Source: Pseudoclavibacter sp. AY1H1
GTDB lineage: Bacteria > Actinomycetota > Actinomycetes > Actinomycetales > Microbacteriaceae
NCBI RefSeq assembly: GCF_002931055.1
Contig: NZ_PSXX01000003.1
Span: 62,001 to 126,000 of the forward strand
Reading direction: 5' to 3'
Length of the DNA: 64,000 bases
Below the pieces are notes generated by a model, which did no database searches, was not told the DNA's origin, and saw only the letters and a list, made by a program, of their open reading frames with translations. Each line of letters begins with the position of its first letter. Positions within the stretch are counted from its first letter, which is position 1. A program made the translations under genes and the position numbers. Positions 34,796 to 47,002 of the stretch are shown here, in pieces.

Positions 34796-37258
34796 CTACT
34801 GGCGTGGTGGCTGCTGCTGGGGAGGCTGGGACGATGGCCCATTGCCCTGCCAGCGGGGGTCGTATCCGGGCTGCCCCGGCTGGGCGGGCTGCTGTCCCGG
34901 GTACTGCGGCTGCCCCTGGTAGGGCGGCTGCCCCGGCTGAGCGGGCTGTTGCCCCGGGTACTGCGGCTGGCCCTGGTACGGCGGTTGGCCTGGAGTCTGC
35001 GGCTGGCCCTGGTACGGCGGCTGGCCGTGCTGGGGCTGCGTGCGCGCAGGCTGGCCGTTCCATCCGCCGGGCTGCGGGTTCTGCTGCGCGCCGCGCGTCG
35101 GCGGGAACTGCTGCGGGGCGCCCTGCTGGCGGGGATCGAAGCCCCCGGCCGGGCCAGGGTAGGGAGTGCCCGGGTACGGCTGGCCCGGCTGCTGCTGGCC
35201 GGGGTACGGCTGGCCCGGGTTGGGCTGGCCCGGGTTGGGCTGGCCCGGGTTGGGCTGGCCCGGATACTGCTGACCCTGGTTGTGCTGGCCCGGATACTGC
35301 GGCTGTCCCTGGCGTGGGTCACGCTGCTGCTGGGACGGCGCGCGACCGAAGTCGTTGCCGGCTGCCGGCTGCTGCCCCTGCCAGGAACCCCCTTGCTGCG
35401 GCGGCCGCCCCTGCGGCGGCTGTCCCTGCTGGCCCTGCGGCCCTGGCTGCTGGCCCTGTCCGGGGCGCGCTGCACCCCATGGAGCCTGAGGCTGATACCC
35501 GCCTGCCGGGCCAGGCTGCCCCTGGGTTCCCTGATTCTGCTGACCCGGGAACTGCCGACCTGGAGCCTGCTGGCCCGGGAACTGCTGCCCCGGCGCCTGC
35601 TGACCCGGGAACTGCTGCCCTGGGAACTGCTGCCCCGGCGCCTGCTGGCCGGGGAACTGCCGTCCCGGCGCCTGCTGGCCCGGGAATGACTGCCCCGCCG
35701 GGTAGGCCTGTCCGGGATTCTGCTGCGGCTGAGGTTGCTGCCACGCTCCCTGGCCTTGGCCAGGCCCGGGCTGGGCGCCGGGCTGCGGCCAGCCCTGACG
35801 AGGAGGCTGGCCCTGGTTGCTCGGCTGCCCGAACTGCGTCGGCTGAGCGTCCTGCGGTGGGTTGGCCAGGTGCGGCGGCAGGAACCCCTGGGCCGCGCCC
35901 TCACCAGGCGCAGGTGCTGGCACGGGCGGAGGTCCGCCGTTGGGAGGAGCGACGGCGGATGCTGGTGTGCGCTCCCATCGGGGCGAGGCGTCGAAGGGCT
36001 GCCAGGGCGCGCTCGGCGCCTGCTGCTGGGCAGTAGCCGAGGATGCTGCTGGCGCCTGCGACGCCGACGCCGCGCTCGGCTGATCCCGGCGCTGCGGGAT
36101 CGGCACGTACGGAGCTGAAGCCGGCACGACGGGCGGAGGCGGAGTCGGGAGCCCCGCCGGCGGCACGACCGGGACGGGCGCGGGCTGCTGGGCCTCGAAC
36201 GACGGCGCCTCGCGAGGATGCACCGGCGGAGCGGCGGTCGAGGAGGCGGTGGGGCTGACGTGCAGCTCGGCCGGCGCTTGGCTCTCCGATGAAAGCTCGG
36301 CCTCTGGGCCCTGCTCGCCCTCGGTGCGCGAGTCGAGGGTGGCCGATGGGGCGGTCAGCGAAGAGGAGGCGGTGTCCGCGGCCGATTCGGGAGCCGGGTG
36401 GGGGTCCGCTGCGGTGGTGTGCTCGACACCGGGATGAGGAGCGGGCGCGGGATCCGAGAGAGGCGCGGGCCCCCGAGCGGGGTCGGGTTCCGTAGTGGGC
36501 TCAGGCTCCGAAATCGGCGCAGGCTCCGAGACGGGCGCGGGCTCGACTGCGGCCTCGGGAGCGCTGTCGTCTCCGGCCGGGACCGCGGCGGCGGGCGCCA
36601 CGCGCACCACGAGCACCTGCTGGGCGTCGTCGAGTGTGATCTCGACCAGTCCGTCGCCGGTCGCCAGCTCGTAGCTCGCGGCTCCCGTGCGCTGGAGCTG
36701 CGAGTGCGTCCGCGCCGCGTAGGAGTGCAGCGCACGCACGTGGTCGCTCAGGACACCCGCGTCGACGGCGTCGAGGATGGCGCGGGTCGCACGTTCTGCG
36801 GTTGTGGCCGCGTCGGGCCCCGCCTGCACCATGAGATGCACCTGGACGCCGGGCGCCGCTTCGACGACGACGCTGTCGCGTGAGCGCGTCAGCGCCTTGG
36901 CCGCGAGGACGAGGTGGAGCGGAGACGCCTCGTCGGTCTTCACGACCGACGAGGAGAGCTGCTCTGGGCCACCGTCGAGCACGAACGAGCGCACCCGGCC
37001 GGCAAGCTCGATGGCCTGCTCCGGGAAGCCGTTGACGTTGTTCCAGCCCCACATCCACGTGCCGGCGCTCTGCGCGACGCTGCCGATCAGCTGCACCGGA
37101 AGTACCGTCGCGGTCGGTTGGGTCTGATACGTGATCGACGGGGCGGTGAGGTCGACGTCCCATCCGGCGTCGCCGAGCTGCTCCGTGAGCTGCGCGTGCG
37201 CGTCGAAGTGGAGGATGGCGGCGTCGTCCGCCAGATCTTGCAAGCTCACGCTGAGCAT
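34796..37258 (-). CDS. Large protein with DUF6882-like head and Pro/Gly/Gln-rich repeat tail
   Basis: 820 residues. The first 210 or so form a folded domain (LQDLADDAAILHFDAHAQLTEQLG, VQLIGSVAQSAGTWMWGWNN) like the DUF6882 family. A Pro/Glu/Ala linker (about 220-490) and some 330 residues of P-G-Q-Y/F repeats follow, such as FPGQQAPG, QPNPG and PPYQGQPQYPG. There is no signal peptide or membrane segment. The ATG at 37258 has GGGGAAC upstream; the frame to 37411 overlaps ligA and is not coding. The tail resembles low-complexity sequences that self-associate, but no function is known. A plus-strand frame over the same DNA is a shadow. Confidence 0.75.
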   Translation of the reverse strand: MLSVSLQDLADDAAILHFDAHAQLTEQLGDAGWDVDLTAPSITYQTQPTATVLPVQLIGSVAQSAGTWMWGWNNVNGFPEQAIELAGRVRSFVLDGGPEQLSSSVVKTDEASPLHLVLAAKALTRSRDSVVVEAAPGVQVHLMVQAGPDAATTAERATRAILDAVDAGVLSDHVRALHSYAARTHSQLQRTGAASYELATGDGLVEITLDDAQQVLVVRVAPAAAVPAGDDSAPEAAVEPAPVSEPAPISEPEPTTEPDPARGPAPLSDPAPAPHPGVEHTTAADPHPAPESAADTASSSLTAPSATLDSRTEGEQGPEAELSSESQAPAELHVSPTASSTAAPPVHPREAPSFEAQQPAPVPVVPPAGLPTPPPPVVPASAPYVPIPQRRDQPSAASASQAPAASSATAQQQAPSAPWQPFDASPRWERTPASAVAPPNGGPPPVPAPAPGEGAAQGFLPPHLANPPQDAQPTQFGQPSNQGQPPRQGWPQPGAQPGPGQGQGAWQQPQPQQNPGQAYPAGQSFPGQQAPGRQFPGQQAPGQQFPGQQFPGQQAPGQQFPGQQAPGRQFPGQQNQGTQGQPGPAGGYQPQAPWGAARPGQGQQPGPQGQQGQPPQGRPPQQGGSWQGQQPAAGNDFGRAPSQQQRDPRQGQPQYPGQHNQGQQYPGQPNPGQPNPGQPNPGQPYPGQQQPGQPYPGTPYPGPAGGFDPRQQGAPQQFPPTRGAQQNPQPGGWNGQPARTQPQHGQPPYQGQPQTPGQPPYQGQPQYPGQQPAQPGQPPYQGQPQYPGQQPAQPGQPGYDPRWQGNGPSSQPPQQQPPRQ
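34840..35720 (-). repeat. Coding low-complexity repeats of the P/G/Q-rich tail
   Basis: Three repeat families lie in order on the minus strand: FPGQQAPG units (about 35540-35700), QPNPG units (about 35165-35280, with near-identical 18-bp units) and PPYQGQPQYPG units (about 34880-35030). The short, nearly identical units suggest slippage or unequal crossing-over. Confidence 0.8.
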
Positions 37259-37367
37259 GGTTCCCCGTTCCCCCGCGGCGAGCCATTGCCACGGCCTGCA
37301 CACTGTAGCCGAGCGACCGGTCCGCCGCCTCGGAATCCGCTTCCTGTCGTCGGTGCGCGCCGAGCTC

Positions 37368-40215
<2,848 letters not shown>

Positions 40216-40219
<4 letters not shown>

Positions 40220-41406
40220 GCCGCCTCCTGCCCGTCTGCGCTGCCTGCAACGCCATCTTGCGCGGTGCTCTCCTGCACGGCGCTCACGGTTCGGTCGATC
40301 GTGAACTGGCCGAGCACGCTCGTGCCGACGTAGACCACGGCAGTCTGGCCTGGTGCGACCCCGACAAGCGGCTCGTCGACGACCACGCTCCATTCGACGC
40401 CCGGGATGGTGGCGTCGTCACGCGTGCTCGCGGCGCTCGCGCTCACACGCGCGGTGGCGGGGACCGGATCGGCGTGGGCGCGGATCTGGACGTCGCAGCG
40501 GAACGCGCCGTCGGCCTCCGTCTTCGCGGCGCCCGTCCAGCTCATCCGCTGGCCGGCGATCTCCGCGATGTTCAGCGCCTCCTTCGGCCCCACGACGACC
40601 TCGTTGGTCTTCGGGCGGATCTCGAGCACGAACCGCGGCTTCCCGTCGGGGGCTGGAACGCCGAGCCGGAGCCCCTTGCGTTGGCCGACGGTGTAGGCCG
40701 TCGCTCCGTCGTGCTCGCCGAGCTTCGCGCCGGCGCTGTCGACGACCTCGCCGGTGGCTGTGCCGATGCGGTCACCGAGCCATCCCCGAGTGTCGCCGTC
40801 TGGGATGAAGCAGATGTCGTGCGAGTCGGGCTTCTGCGCGACGCTGATTCCGCGCTCGGCGGCCTCCGCACGGACGAGATCCTTGGAGGGCGTGTCTCCG
40901 AGCGGGAAGTAGCAGTGCTCGAGCTGCTGCTGGGTGAGCACGCCGAGCACGTACGACTGGTCTTTCGCCCAAGCACTCGCTCGGTGCAGTTCGACGAGTC
41001 CGTCCTCGCCCGTCGCGAGGGTGGCGTAGTGCCCCGTGCACACGGCATCGAACCCGAGGTCGATGGCCTTCTCGAGGAGCGCCGCGAACTTGATCTTCTC
41101 GTTGCAGCGCATGCAAGGATTCGGCGTGCGGCCGGCGCTGTACTCCGCGATGAAGTCATCGACGACGTCGAGCTTGAACCGCTCGGAGAAGTCCCACACA
41201 TAGAACGGGATGCCGAGGAGGTCGGCGGCACGACGGGCGTCCATCGAGTCCTCGATGGTGCAGCACCCTCGAGACCCCGTGCGGAGCGTGCCTGGCATTC
41301 GGGAGAGCGCGAGGTGCACGCCGATGACTTCGTGCCCGGCCTCGACGGCTCGGGCTGCTGCGACGGCGGAATCGACCCCGCCGCTCATGGCGGCTAGAAC
41401 TTTCAC
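40216..41406 (-). CDS. mnmA: tRNA-specific 2-thiouridylase
   Basis: 396 residues. It makes 2-thiouridine at position 34 of tRNA-Lys, -Glu and -Gln using sulfur relayed from a cysteine desulfurase. The PP-loop AMSGGVDS, the first catalytic Cys in [14 protein letters not shown], the second in [11 protein letters not shown], and a C-terminal beta domain ([11 protein letters not shown] onwards) are present. The GTG start lies 6 nt after TACACT on the minus strand; the ORF extends to 41505 but that part has no support. A cysteine desulfurase gene lies 5.6 kb away (47003-48214). Confidence 0.95.
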
Positions 41407-41461
41407 CGGATAAGTGTACGTCGGGCCTCCGACACCGCCCCGTGTGCGGAACAGGTAGGGG

Positions 41462-43096
41462 TCAGCCGATGTGCGTCGCCGAGGTTGTCGTGGCCGGCTC
41501 AGCACCGGTCGCGAGCGGCTTCTCCTTCAGGAAGGACAGCGCGATGATGGAGATGACCGTCAGGGGCACAAGCGCGAGGAAGATCGGGATGAGCGCCTCG
41601 TTGTACGAGCCGATGATGATGGCCCTGAGCTGATCGGGCAGCTCAGCGATCGCCGCCGGCGTGAAGGAGCTCGCGCCGTCCTCGGCGGCTGCCCCGTCCG
41701 GAAGACGGTCGGCCACCATCTGCGTCAGCCGCGCTGCGAAGACCGAGCCCACAACCGCGGAGCCGAGCGTCGCGCCGACCTGGCGGAAGTAGTTGTTGGC
41801 CGCCGTCGCGGTGCCCACGATGCGAGCGGGGAACGAGTTCTGCACGATGAGCGTGAGCAGCTGCATGCTCCCGCCGAGTCCGATCCCCATGATGCCGAGG
41901 GCGACGCAGATCATCCACACCGGGCTGTCGACCGTGACGAACGAGAGCACCAGGAGCCCGGCACCGAGCACGGCGGACCCCGCGATGGGCACCCACTTGT
42001 AGCGCCCCGTGCGCGAGACGTACTGGCCGCTCAGGATCGATGTGATCAGCAGCGCACCCATCATGGGGGTCATCAGCAGGCCGGACACCGTTGGTCCGGA
42101 CCCCGTCACCATCTGCAGGTAGGTCGGCATGTAGCCGAGCGTGCCGAACATGATGACGCCCGTGGAGAGGCTGGCGATCGTCGTCAGGATGAAGTTGCGG
42201 TCGCGGAACATGCCGAGCGGCATGATCGGGTTGGCGGCACCGCGCTCGACGAAGACGAACGCCGTGGCCGAGACGACGGCAAGCGCTGCGAGCAGCAGGA
42301 TCGTCGGCGACGTCCACGCGTACTGCGATCCGCCCCACGTTCCGACGAGCACGAGCGCGGTCGTCGCGAGGGAGATGAGGGCCATGCCGCTGACATCGAT
42401 CCGAGTGCGTTCCTGCGCGGGGCGCTTGGGGAGACGGAGGAGGAAGATCGTCGCCAGCAGCGCAAGAGCACCGAGCGGCAGGTTGATCCAGAACACCCAG
42501 CGCCATCCCGGCCCTTCCGTGAACCAGCCACCGAGCAGCGGGCCAGCCACGGAGGAGAAGGCGAAGACCGCGCCCATGACCCCCATGTACTTGCCACGCT
42601 CGCGCGCGGGGACGACGTCGGCGATGGCGGCCTGCGACAGGATCATGAGGCCACCGCCGCCGAGCCCCTGGACGATGCGCGCGCCGATGAGCAGCTCGAT
42701 CGAGGGAGCCAGGCCGCCGAGCACCGAGCCGGCGATGAACAGCCCGATGGCGATGAGCAGCAGCGGCTTGCGTCCGAACAGGTCGGAGAGGTTGCCGTAG
42801 ACGGGCATCATGACGGTCGACGCCAGGATGAACGACGTCACGACCCAGCTCATGTGCTCGACTCCGTGGAGCTCCCCCACGATGGTCGGCATGGCGCTGG
42901 AGAGGACCGTGTTGTTGAGCGATGCCATGAGCATCGTGACCATCAGGCCGAGGAAGAGCGGAACGATGCTCCGCTTGTGGGACGTGCCGGTGGTCGCGCC
43001 AGCCGCGGGCCTCGCTGCGCGCGCGCCGTCGCTCGCGCCGGTTCTTGTGCCGGTCTCGGCGCGGGCCTGCGAATCGATGCTGGGGGGAGTCGTCAT
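41462..43096 (-). CDS. DHA2-family MFS drug exporter
   Basis: 544 residues with 14 predicted membrane segments (EmrB/QacA type). Motif A appears as [13 protein letters not shown] (about 100-112) and motif C-like GPLLGGWF follows near residue 186. These proton antiporters expel drugs or toxic metabolites. The ATG overlaps the stop of the TetR gene (ATGA), so it is transcribed with its probable repressor. Confidence 0.9.
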   Translation of the reverse strand: MTTPPSIDSQARAETGTRTGASDGARAARPAAGATTGTSHKRSIVPLFLGLMVTMLMASLNNTVLSSAMPTIVGELHGVEHMSWVVTSFILASTVMMPVYGNLSDLFGRKPLLLIAIGLFIAGSVLGGLAPSIELLIGARIVQGLGGGGLMILSQAAIADVVPARERGKYMGVMGAVFAFSSVAGPLLGGWFTEGPGWRWVFWINLPLGALALLATIFLLRLPKRPAQERTRIDVSGMALISLATTALVLVGTWGGSQYAWTSPTILLLAALAVVSATAFVFVERGAANPIMPLGMFRDRNFILTTIASLSTGVIMFGTLGYMPTYLQMVTGSGPTVSGLLMTPMMGALLITSILSGQYVSRTGRYKWVPIAGSAVLGAGLLVLSFVTVDSPVWMICVALGIMGIGLGGSMQLLTLIVQNSFPARIVGTATAANNYFRQVGATLGSAVVGSVFAARLTQMVADRLPDGAAAEDGASSFTPAAIAELPDQLRAIIIGSYNEALIPIFLALVPLTVISIIALSFLKEKPLATGAEPATTTSATHIG

Positions 43097-43710
43097 AGGG
43101 ATTCTGAGATCGCTTTCCTGAATACGTCGATAGAGCGGTTGATGGCGGCTTCCCGGTCGACCAGGATGCCGTGGGGGTCGTTCCGGCTGGTGAAGCGCAG
43201 GATGGTGGCGGCGAGCGACAGGAGTGCCTTGGCGGACTCGATGCCGTCAGGCAGCGGCTCGGTCGAGCTGTCGCCGTCCTGCTCGGTCAGGATCGCGAGG
43301 ACGATGTCCTCAGCCGCGCTGATGTGGCGCCTGAGGCGCTCCTCGAGCACTGGGTTCTGGTCGGCGAGCGTGCGCCGCCGTGGGAAGTCGTCGTGGTCGG
43401 GAATTGCCGAATCGAGGACAGCCAGCATGAGCCGCATCGTGCGGCCGAACGAGTCACCCGCGCTTGCGCGGAAGTCCGCGAGGGCGCCGTCGGGCAGGGT
43501 CGGTGCCTGCATGCCGAGCACCGCATCCTCTTTGCTCGGGAAGTAGTTGAAGAAGGTTCGGCGTGAGACGCCGGCGCGATCGCTGATCGCGTCGATCGTG
43601 GTCTCGTCGAGGCCCCGCTCGATCGTGAGGTCGGCAGCGGCATCGTGGATGGCGTGCCAGCAGTCGATGCGGTTGCGTTCGCGGAGGGAAAGGGCTGGAT
43701 TCGACACCAC
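43093..43710 (-). CDS. TetR-family regulator of the DHA2 exporter
   Basis: 205 residues: TetR HTH at about 20-60 (TTIDAISDRAGVSRRTFFNYFPSKEDAVLG), then a helical ligand domain. First gene of a two-gene operon with the exporter; a 22-bp palindrome 20 nt upstream is its likely operator. Tandem GTG codons at 43710 and 43707 both fit; CATATT/TATTCT before them suggests a leaderless start. Confidence 0.92.
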   Translation of the reverse strand: MVSNPALSLRERNRIDCWHAIHDAAADLTIERGLDETTIDAISDRAGVSRRTFFNYFPSKEDAVLGMQAPTLPDGALADFRASAGDSFGRTMRLMLAVLDSAIPDHDDFPRRRTLADQNPVLEERLRRHISAAEDIVLAILTEQDGDSSTEPLPDGIESAKALLSLAATILRFTSRNDPHGILVDREAAINRSIDVFRKAISESL

Positions 43711-43730
43711 TCAAGAATATGCATGAGTGC

Positions 43731-43752
43731 AAAGTTTCACAAGTGCAACTTT
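43731..43752. promoter_or_regulatory. TetR-type operator upstream of exporter operon
   Basis: 22-bp palindrome, arms AAAGTT/AACTTT and inner CAC/GTG, with one mismatched pair. It lies between the divergent TetR-exporter operon and the MFS gene at 43784, about where the -35 of the latter would be, so one repressor could control both sides. Confidence 0.6.
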
Positions 43753-43783
43753 CCTGTGCAGGTCCTGGGTACAGTGGCACCTC

Positions 43784-45052
43784 GTGTCGACTCTCCCCGC
43801 TCCGAACCCCTCAGGCAGCGCACGGTCCCCGTGGTTCTGGACGGCACTCGCCGTCCTCGCGCTGGTGCTCCTCGCACTGAACCTGAGGACCGCCGTCACC
43901 AACGCCTCGCCGATCTTCGATCTCATCTCCGTCGACCTCCCGCTCCAGGGCGCCACCACCGGGCTCCTCACGATGCTGCCTCCCGTCGCGTTCGCGATCG
44001 CCGGCCTCGTCACCCCGTGGCTGCTGCGTCGCGTGCGCCTCGAGCTGCTCATCGTCCTCGCCCTGGCCGCCATCATCGCCGGCCACCTGCTCCGAGGAGC
44101 GGCCCCCGACGTCCCCACCCTCCTCGGCGGCAGCGGCATAGCCCTCCTCGGCATGGGCATCGGCAACATCCTCCTGCCGCCGGTCGTCGTCACGTACTTC
44201 CGGTCGCGCATCCCCGTCATGACCTCCACCTACGCGATCGTCGTCGCGCTCGGCACGATGCTGCCTCCGCTGCTCGCGGCGCCCGTCGCCCTGGCCTCCG
44301 GCTGGCGGACCTCGCTCTCGATGTGGGGCATCGTCGCAGCCTCGGCAGCCGTGCCGTGGCTCATCCTCCTCGTTCGCGCGCAGGTGCGAGCGGCGCGCGG
44401 ACACGTGCCCGAGACGACGGGCGCCGTGACGCTGCCGAACGGCAAGCCCGCACGGCCCGCACGCTCCATCTGGCGCTCCAAGCGGGCATGGGCGCTCGCC
44501 ACGACCTTCGCGATCTCGTCGATGAACGCGTACTGCTGCTTCGGCTGGCTCCCCACGATCCTGCAGGAGCGGGCGGGGGCAGACACGGTCGCCGCGGCCG
44601 GCTACCTCTCGCTGTTCGCGGCCATGGGCATCCCGCTCTCGCTGGCGACCCCGCTTGTCATCAAGCACCTCGGCACCACGTGGCCGCTCATCTCCGCGGC
44701 GGCCGGCTTCGCGCTCGGCTACCTGGGCCTCATCCTGGCCCCGACGGCAGCCCCGGTCGCCTGGGTGCTGCTCATCGGCTTCGGACAGCTGATCTTCCCC
44801 ATCTGCCTCACGCTCATCGGCCTTCGCGCATCGGGCCAGCGCGGGTCGGCCATCCTGAGCGGCTTCGTCCAGCTCGTCGGCTACGCCCTCGCTGCCCTCG
44901 CGCCGTTCACGGTCGGCGTGCTGGCCACGGCGACGGGCAACTGGTCGATCCCGCTTGGCCTCCTCGCCGTGCTCACCCTCGGCGTCATCCCGCTCGCCCC
45001 CGCGCTTGCTGGCAAGTGGAAGATCGAAGACGAGATCCAGCTGGCCCGCTGA
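43784..45052 (+). CDS. MFS transporter, CynX/NimT-like
   Basis: 422 residues with 12 membrane segments. LALNLRTAVTNASPIFDLI in the first segment and the overall layout match the CynX/NimT subfamily (cyanate or nitroimidazole-type transport in characterised members). The GTG at 43784 follows TACAGT by 8 nt, so it is probably leaderless; the frame back to 43727 overlaps the operator and promoter. It ends 1 bp from the convergent ABC gene. Substrate unknown. Confidence 0.88.
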   Translation: MSTLPAPNPSGSARSPWFWTALAVLALVLLALNLRTAVTNASPIFDLISVDLPLQGATTGLLTMLPPVAFAIAGLVTPWLLRRVRLELLIVLALAAIIAGHLLRGAAPDVPTLLGGSGIALLGMGIGNILLPPVVVTYFRSRIPVMTSTYAIVVALGTMLPPLLAAPVALASGWRTSLSMWGIVAASAAVPWLILLVRAQVRAARGHVPETTGAVTLPNGKPARPARSIWRSKRAWALATTFAISSMNAYCCFGWLPTILQERAGADTVAAAGYLSLFAAMGIPLSLATPLVIKHLGTTWPLISAAAGFALGYLGLILAPTAAPVAWVLLIGFGQLIFPICLTLIGLRASGQRGSAILSGFVQLVGYALAALAPFTVGVLATATGNWSIPLGLLAVLTLGVIPLAPALAGKWKIEDEIQLAR

Positions 45053-45053
45053 G

Positions 45054-46931
45054 TCAGGATTCGAGCTCTGGCTCGACGTCGGTGCGCTGCTCCTCGTGGA
45101 GCGCGGCGTAGAGCCCGCCGCCGGCCATGAGCTCTGCGTGGCTGCCACGCTCGACGATGCGGCCCTCGTCGAGGACGCAGATCACGTCGGCGTCCTTCAC
45201 CGTCGAGAGGCGGTGCGCGATGGCGAGCACCGTGCGCCCCCGCGATGCGGCGTCCAGCGCACGCTGCACGAATCGCTCCGACCGTGTGTCCAGAGCGCTG
45301 GTCGCCTCGTCGAGGACCAGGACGGCCGGGTCCTTGAGGAGAACTCGCGCGATGGCGACGCGCTGCTTCTCACCGCCGGAGAGCCGATACCCGCGCTCCC
45401 CCACCAGCGTCTCGTACCCGTCGGGGAACTTCGAGATGGTCTCGTGGATGTTGGCCTGCCGGCACGCATCCTCGATCTCCGCCTGCGTCGCCTCGGGCTT
45501 CGCGAAGCGCAGATTCTCTGCGATCGACGCATGGAACAGGTAGCTCTCCTGGCTCACGATGCCCGTGTTGGCGATGAGCGCGTCGTGGTCGAGGTCTCGC
45601 ACGTCGGTGCCGGCGAACCTCACGGCTCCGGATGACGCCTCGTAGAGCCGCGGAACCAGGTAGCCGATGGTCGTCTTCCCGGCACCGCTCGGCCCGACGA
45701 ACGCGACGAACTCACCGGGACGGACCGTGAACGAGACGTCGTCGAGCGTGGGGGCCGCGTCGGTCTCCGCGTCCGGGTAGCTGAACGACACGTGATCGAA
45801 CGTCACCTCGCCGAGCCTCGACTCGTCGAGGGGCGTCGGCGCCGGCGACGGCGTGATGGCGGGCGCCAGGTCGAGGTACTCGAAGATGCGGGCGAAGAGC
45901 GCCTTCGACGTCTGCACCTCGAGACCGATCCGCATGAGTCCGATGAGCGGCATCGTGAGCCTCGTCTGCACCGTCGTGAAGGCGACGATCGCCCCGGCCG
46001 TGAGATCGACGCCACCCGTGATGAGGTACGCGGCGACGATGTAGACGGCCGCGGGAACGAGCGAGAACACGATCGACACGAACGCGAAGAAGCTCTGGCC
46101 GCTCATGGTCTGCTTGACCTGGAGGCCGATCTGCTTGAGGTTCTCAGCGCGATACCGCTGCCCCTCGGCCTCCTCGCGACCGAACGACTTCGCGAGCAGG
46201 ATGCCGGAGACGCTCAGCGACTCCTGCGTGATGGCCGTCATCTCGGAGAGCGACTCCTGCGTCTTCGTCGCGATCCGGGCACGCACCTGGCCGACCCGAC
46301 GCTGCGCCCAGACGAGCGCTGGCATGAGCACGAAGGCGATGATCGTGAGCTGCCACGAGAGCAGCGCCATCGCGACGACGGCTGCGAGGACGGTGACGAT
46401 GTTCCCGACGACGCTCGTGATCATCGACTGCAGCGTGGATGCGACGCCACCGACGTCGTTCTGCAGGCGGGACTGGATGACGCCGGTCTTCGTGCGCGTG
46501 AAGAACGCGAGCTCCATGCGCTGGAGGTGCTCGAAGAGCCGCACGCGGAGGTCGCCCATGACCGAGTTGCCGACGCTGGCCGTGAAGTACGTCTGCACGA
46601 CCCCGAGCGCGCTCGAGGCGACCCACAGCAGCGCCATGAGCCCGACGATCTTCCACAGCTCGCCGATGTTCGGCCCAGCTCCATCGGGCGGGAAGAGGCC
46701 GACATCGAACGCCTGCTCGGTGAGCAGCGGAGGCAGCACCGAGATGGCGGCGGTGACGAGCACCAGCGCCAGCGCGATGGCGATCTTCCGCCGGTACGGC
46801 GAGAACAGTCGGATGACCCGCTGCCACAGGTCGTCGATCTGTGGGGCCTGCTCGTTCGCCGCGCGGAGCACGGACTCATCGCGCACGCGGCCTCCGGCAG
46901 GGGGCCCGCCTCCAGCGCCTCGCATCGTCAT
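45054..46931 (-). CDS. ABC-type exporter (fused TMD-NBD half transporter)
   Basis: 625 residues: six membrane segments (about 50-340), then an ATPase with Walker A VGPSGAGKTT, signature LSGGEKQR, Walker B VLVLDEATSALD and the H-loop in IAHRLSTV. It should act as a homodimer exporting lipids, drugs or peptides. The ATG lies 6 nt after TACGCT on the minus strand with no RBS. Gly-rich first 15 residues are unstructured. Substrate unknown. Confidence 0.92.
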   Translation of the reverse strand: MTMRGAGGGPPAGGRVRDESVLRAANEQAPQIDDLWQRVIRLFSPYRRKIAIALALVLVTAAISVLPPLLTEQAFDVGLFPPDGAGPNIGELWKIVGLMALLWVASSALGVVQTYFTASVGNSVMGDLRVRLFEHLQRMELAFFTRTKTGVIQSRLQNDVGGVASTLQSMITSVVGNIVTVLAAVVAMALLSWQLTIIAFVLMPALVWAQRRVGQVRARIATKTQESLSEMTAITQESLSVSGILLAKSFGREEAEGQRYRAENLKQIGLQVKQTMSGQSFFAFVSIVFSLVPAAVYIVAAYLITGGVDLTAGAIVAFTTVQTRLTMPLIGLMRIGLEVQTSKALFARIFEYLDLAPAITPSPAPTPLDESRLGEVTFDHVSFSYPDAETDAAPTLDDVSFTVRPGEFVAFVGPSGAGKTTIGYLVPRLYEASSGAVRFAGTDVRDLDHDALIANTGIVSQESYLFHASIAENLRFAKPEATQAEIEDACRQANIHETISKFPDGYETLVGERGYRLSGGEKQRVAIARVLLKDPAVLVLDEATSALDTRSERFVQRALDAASRGRTVLAIAHRLSTVKDADVICVLDEGRIVERGSHAELMAGGGLYAALHEEQRTDVEPELES

Positions 46932-47002
46932 GGCGTCAGCGTAGGCGCATCCGCCGACACTGAGGCGAGAGCCGAGGCCTGCTCAGCGGAGACGACTTGA
47001 AA

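Noticed and set aside
34792-36036. Plus-strand ORFs rich in Ala/Gly/Leu, and CRISPR-like appearance of the repeats
   Set aside because: The repeats are in-frame PGQ units of the minus-strand gene; no constant spacer/repeat pattern and no cas genes.
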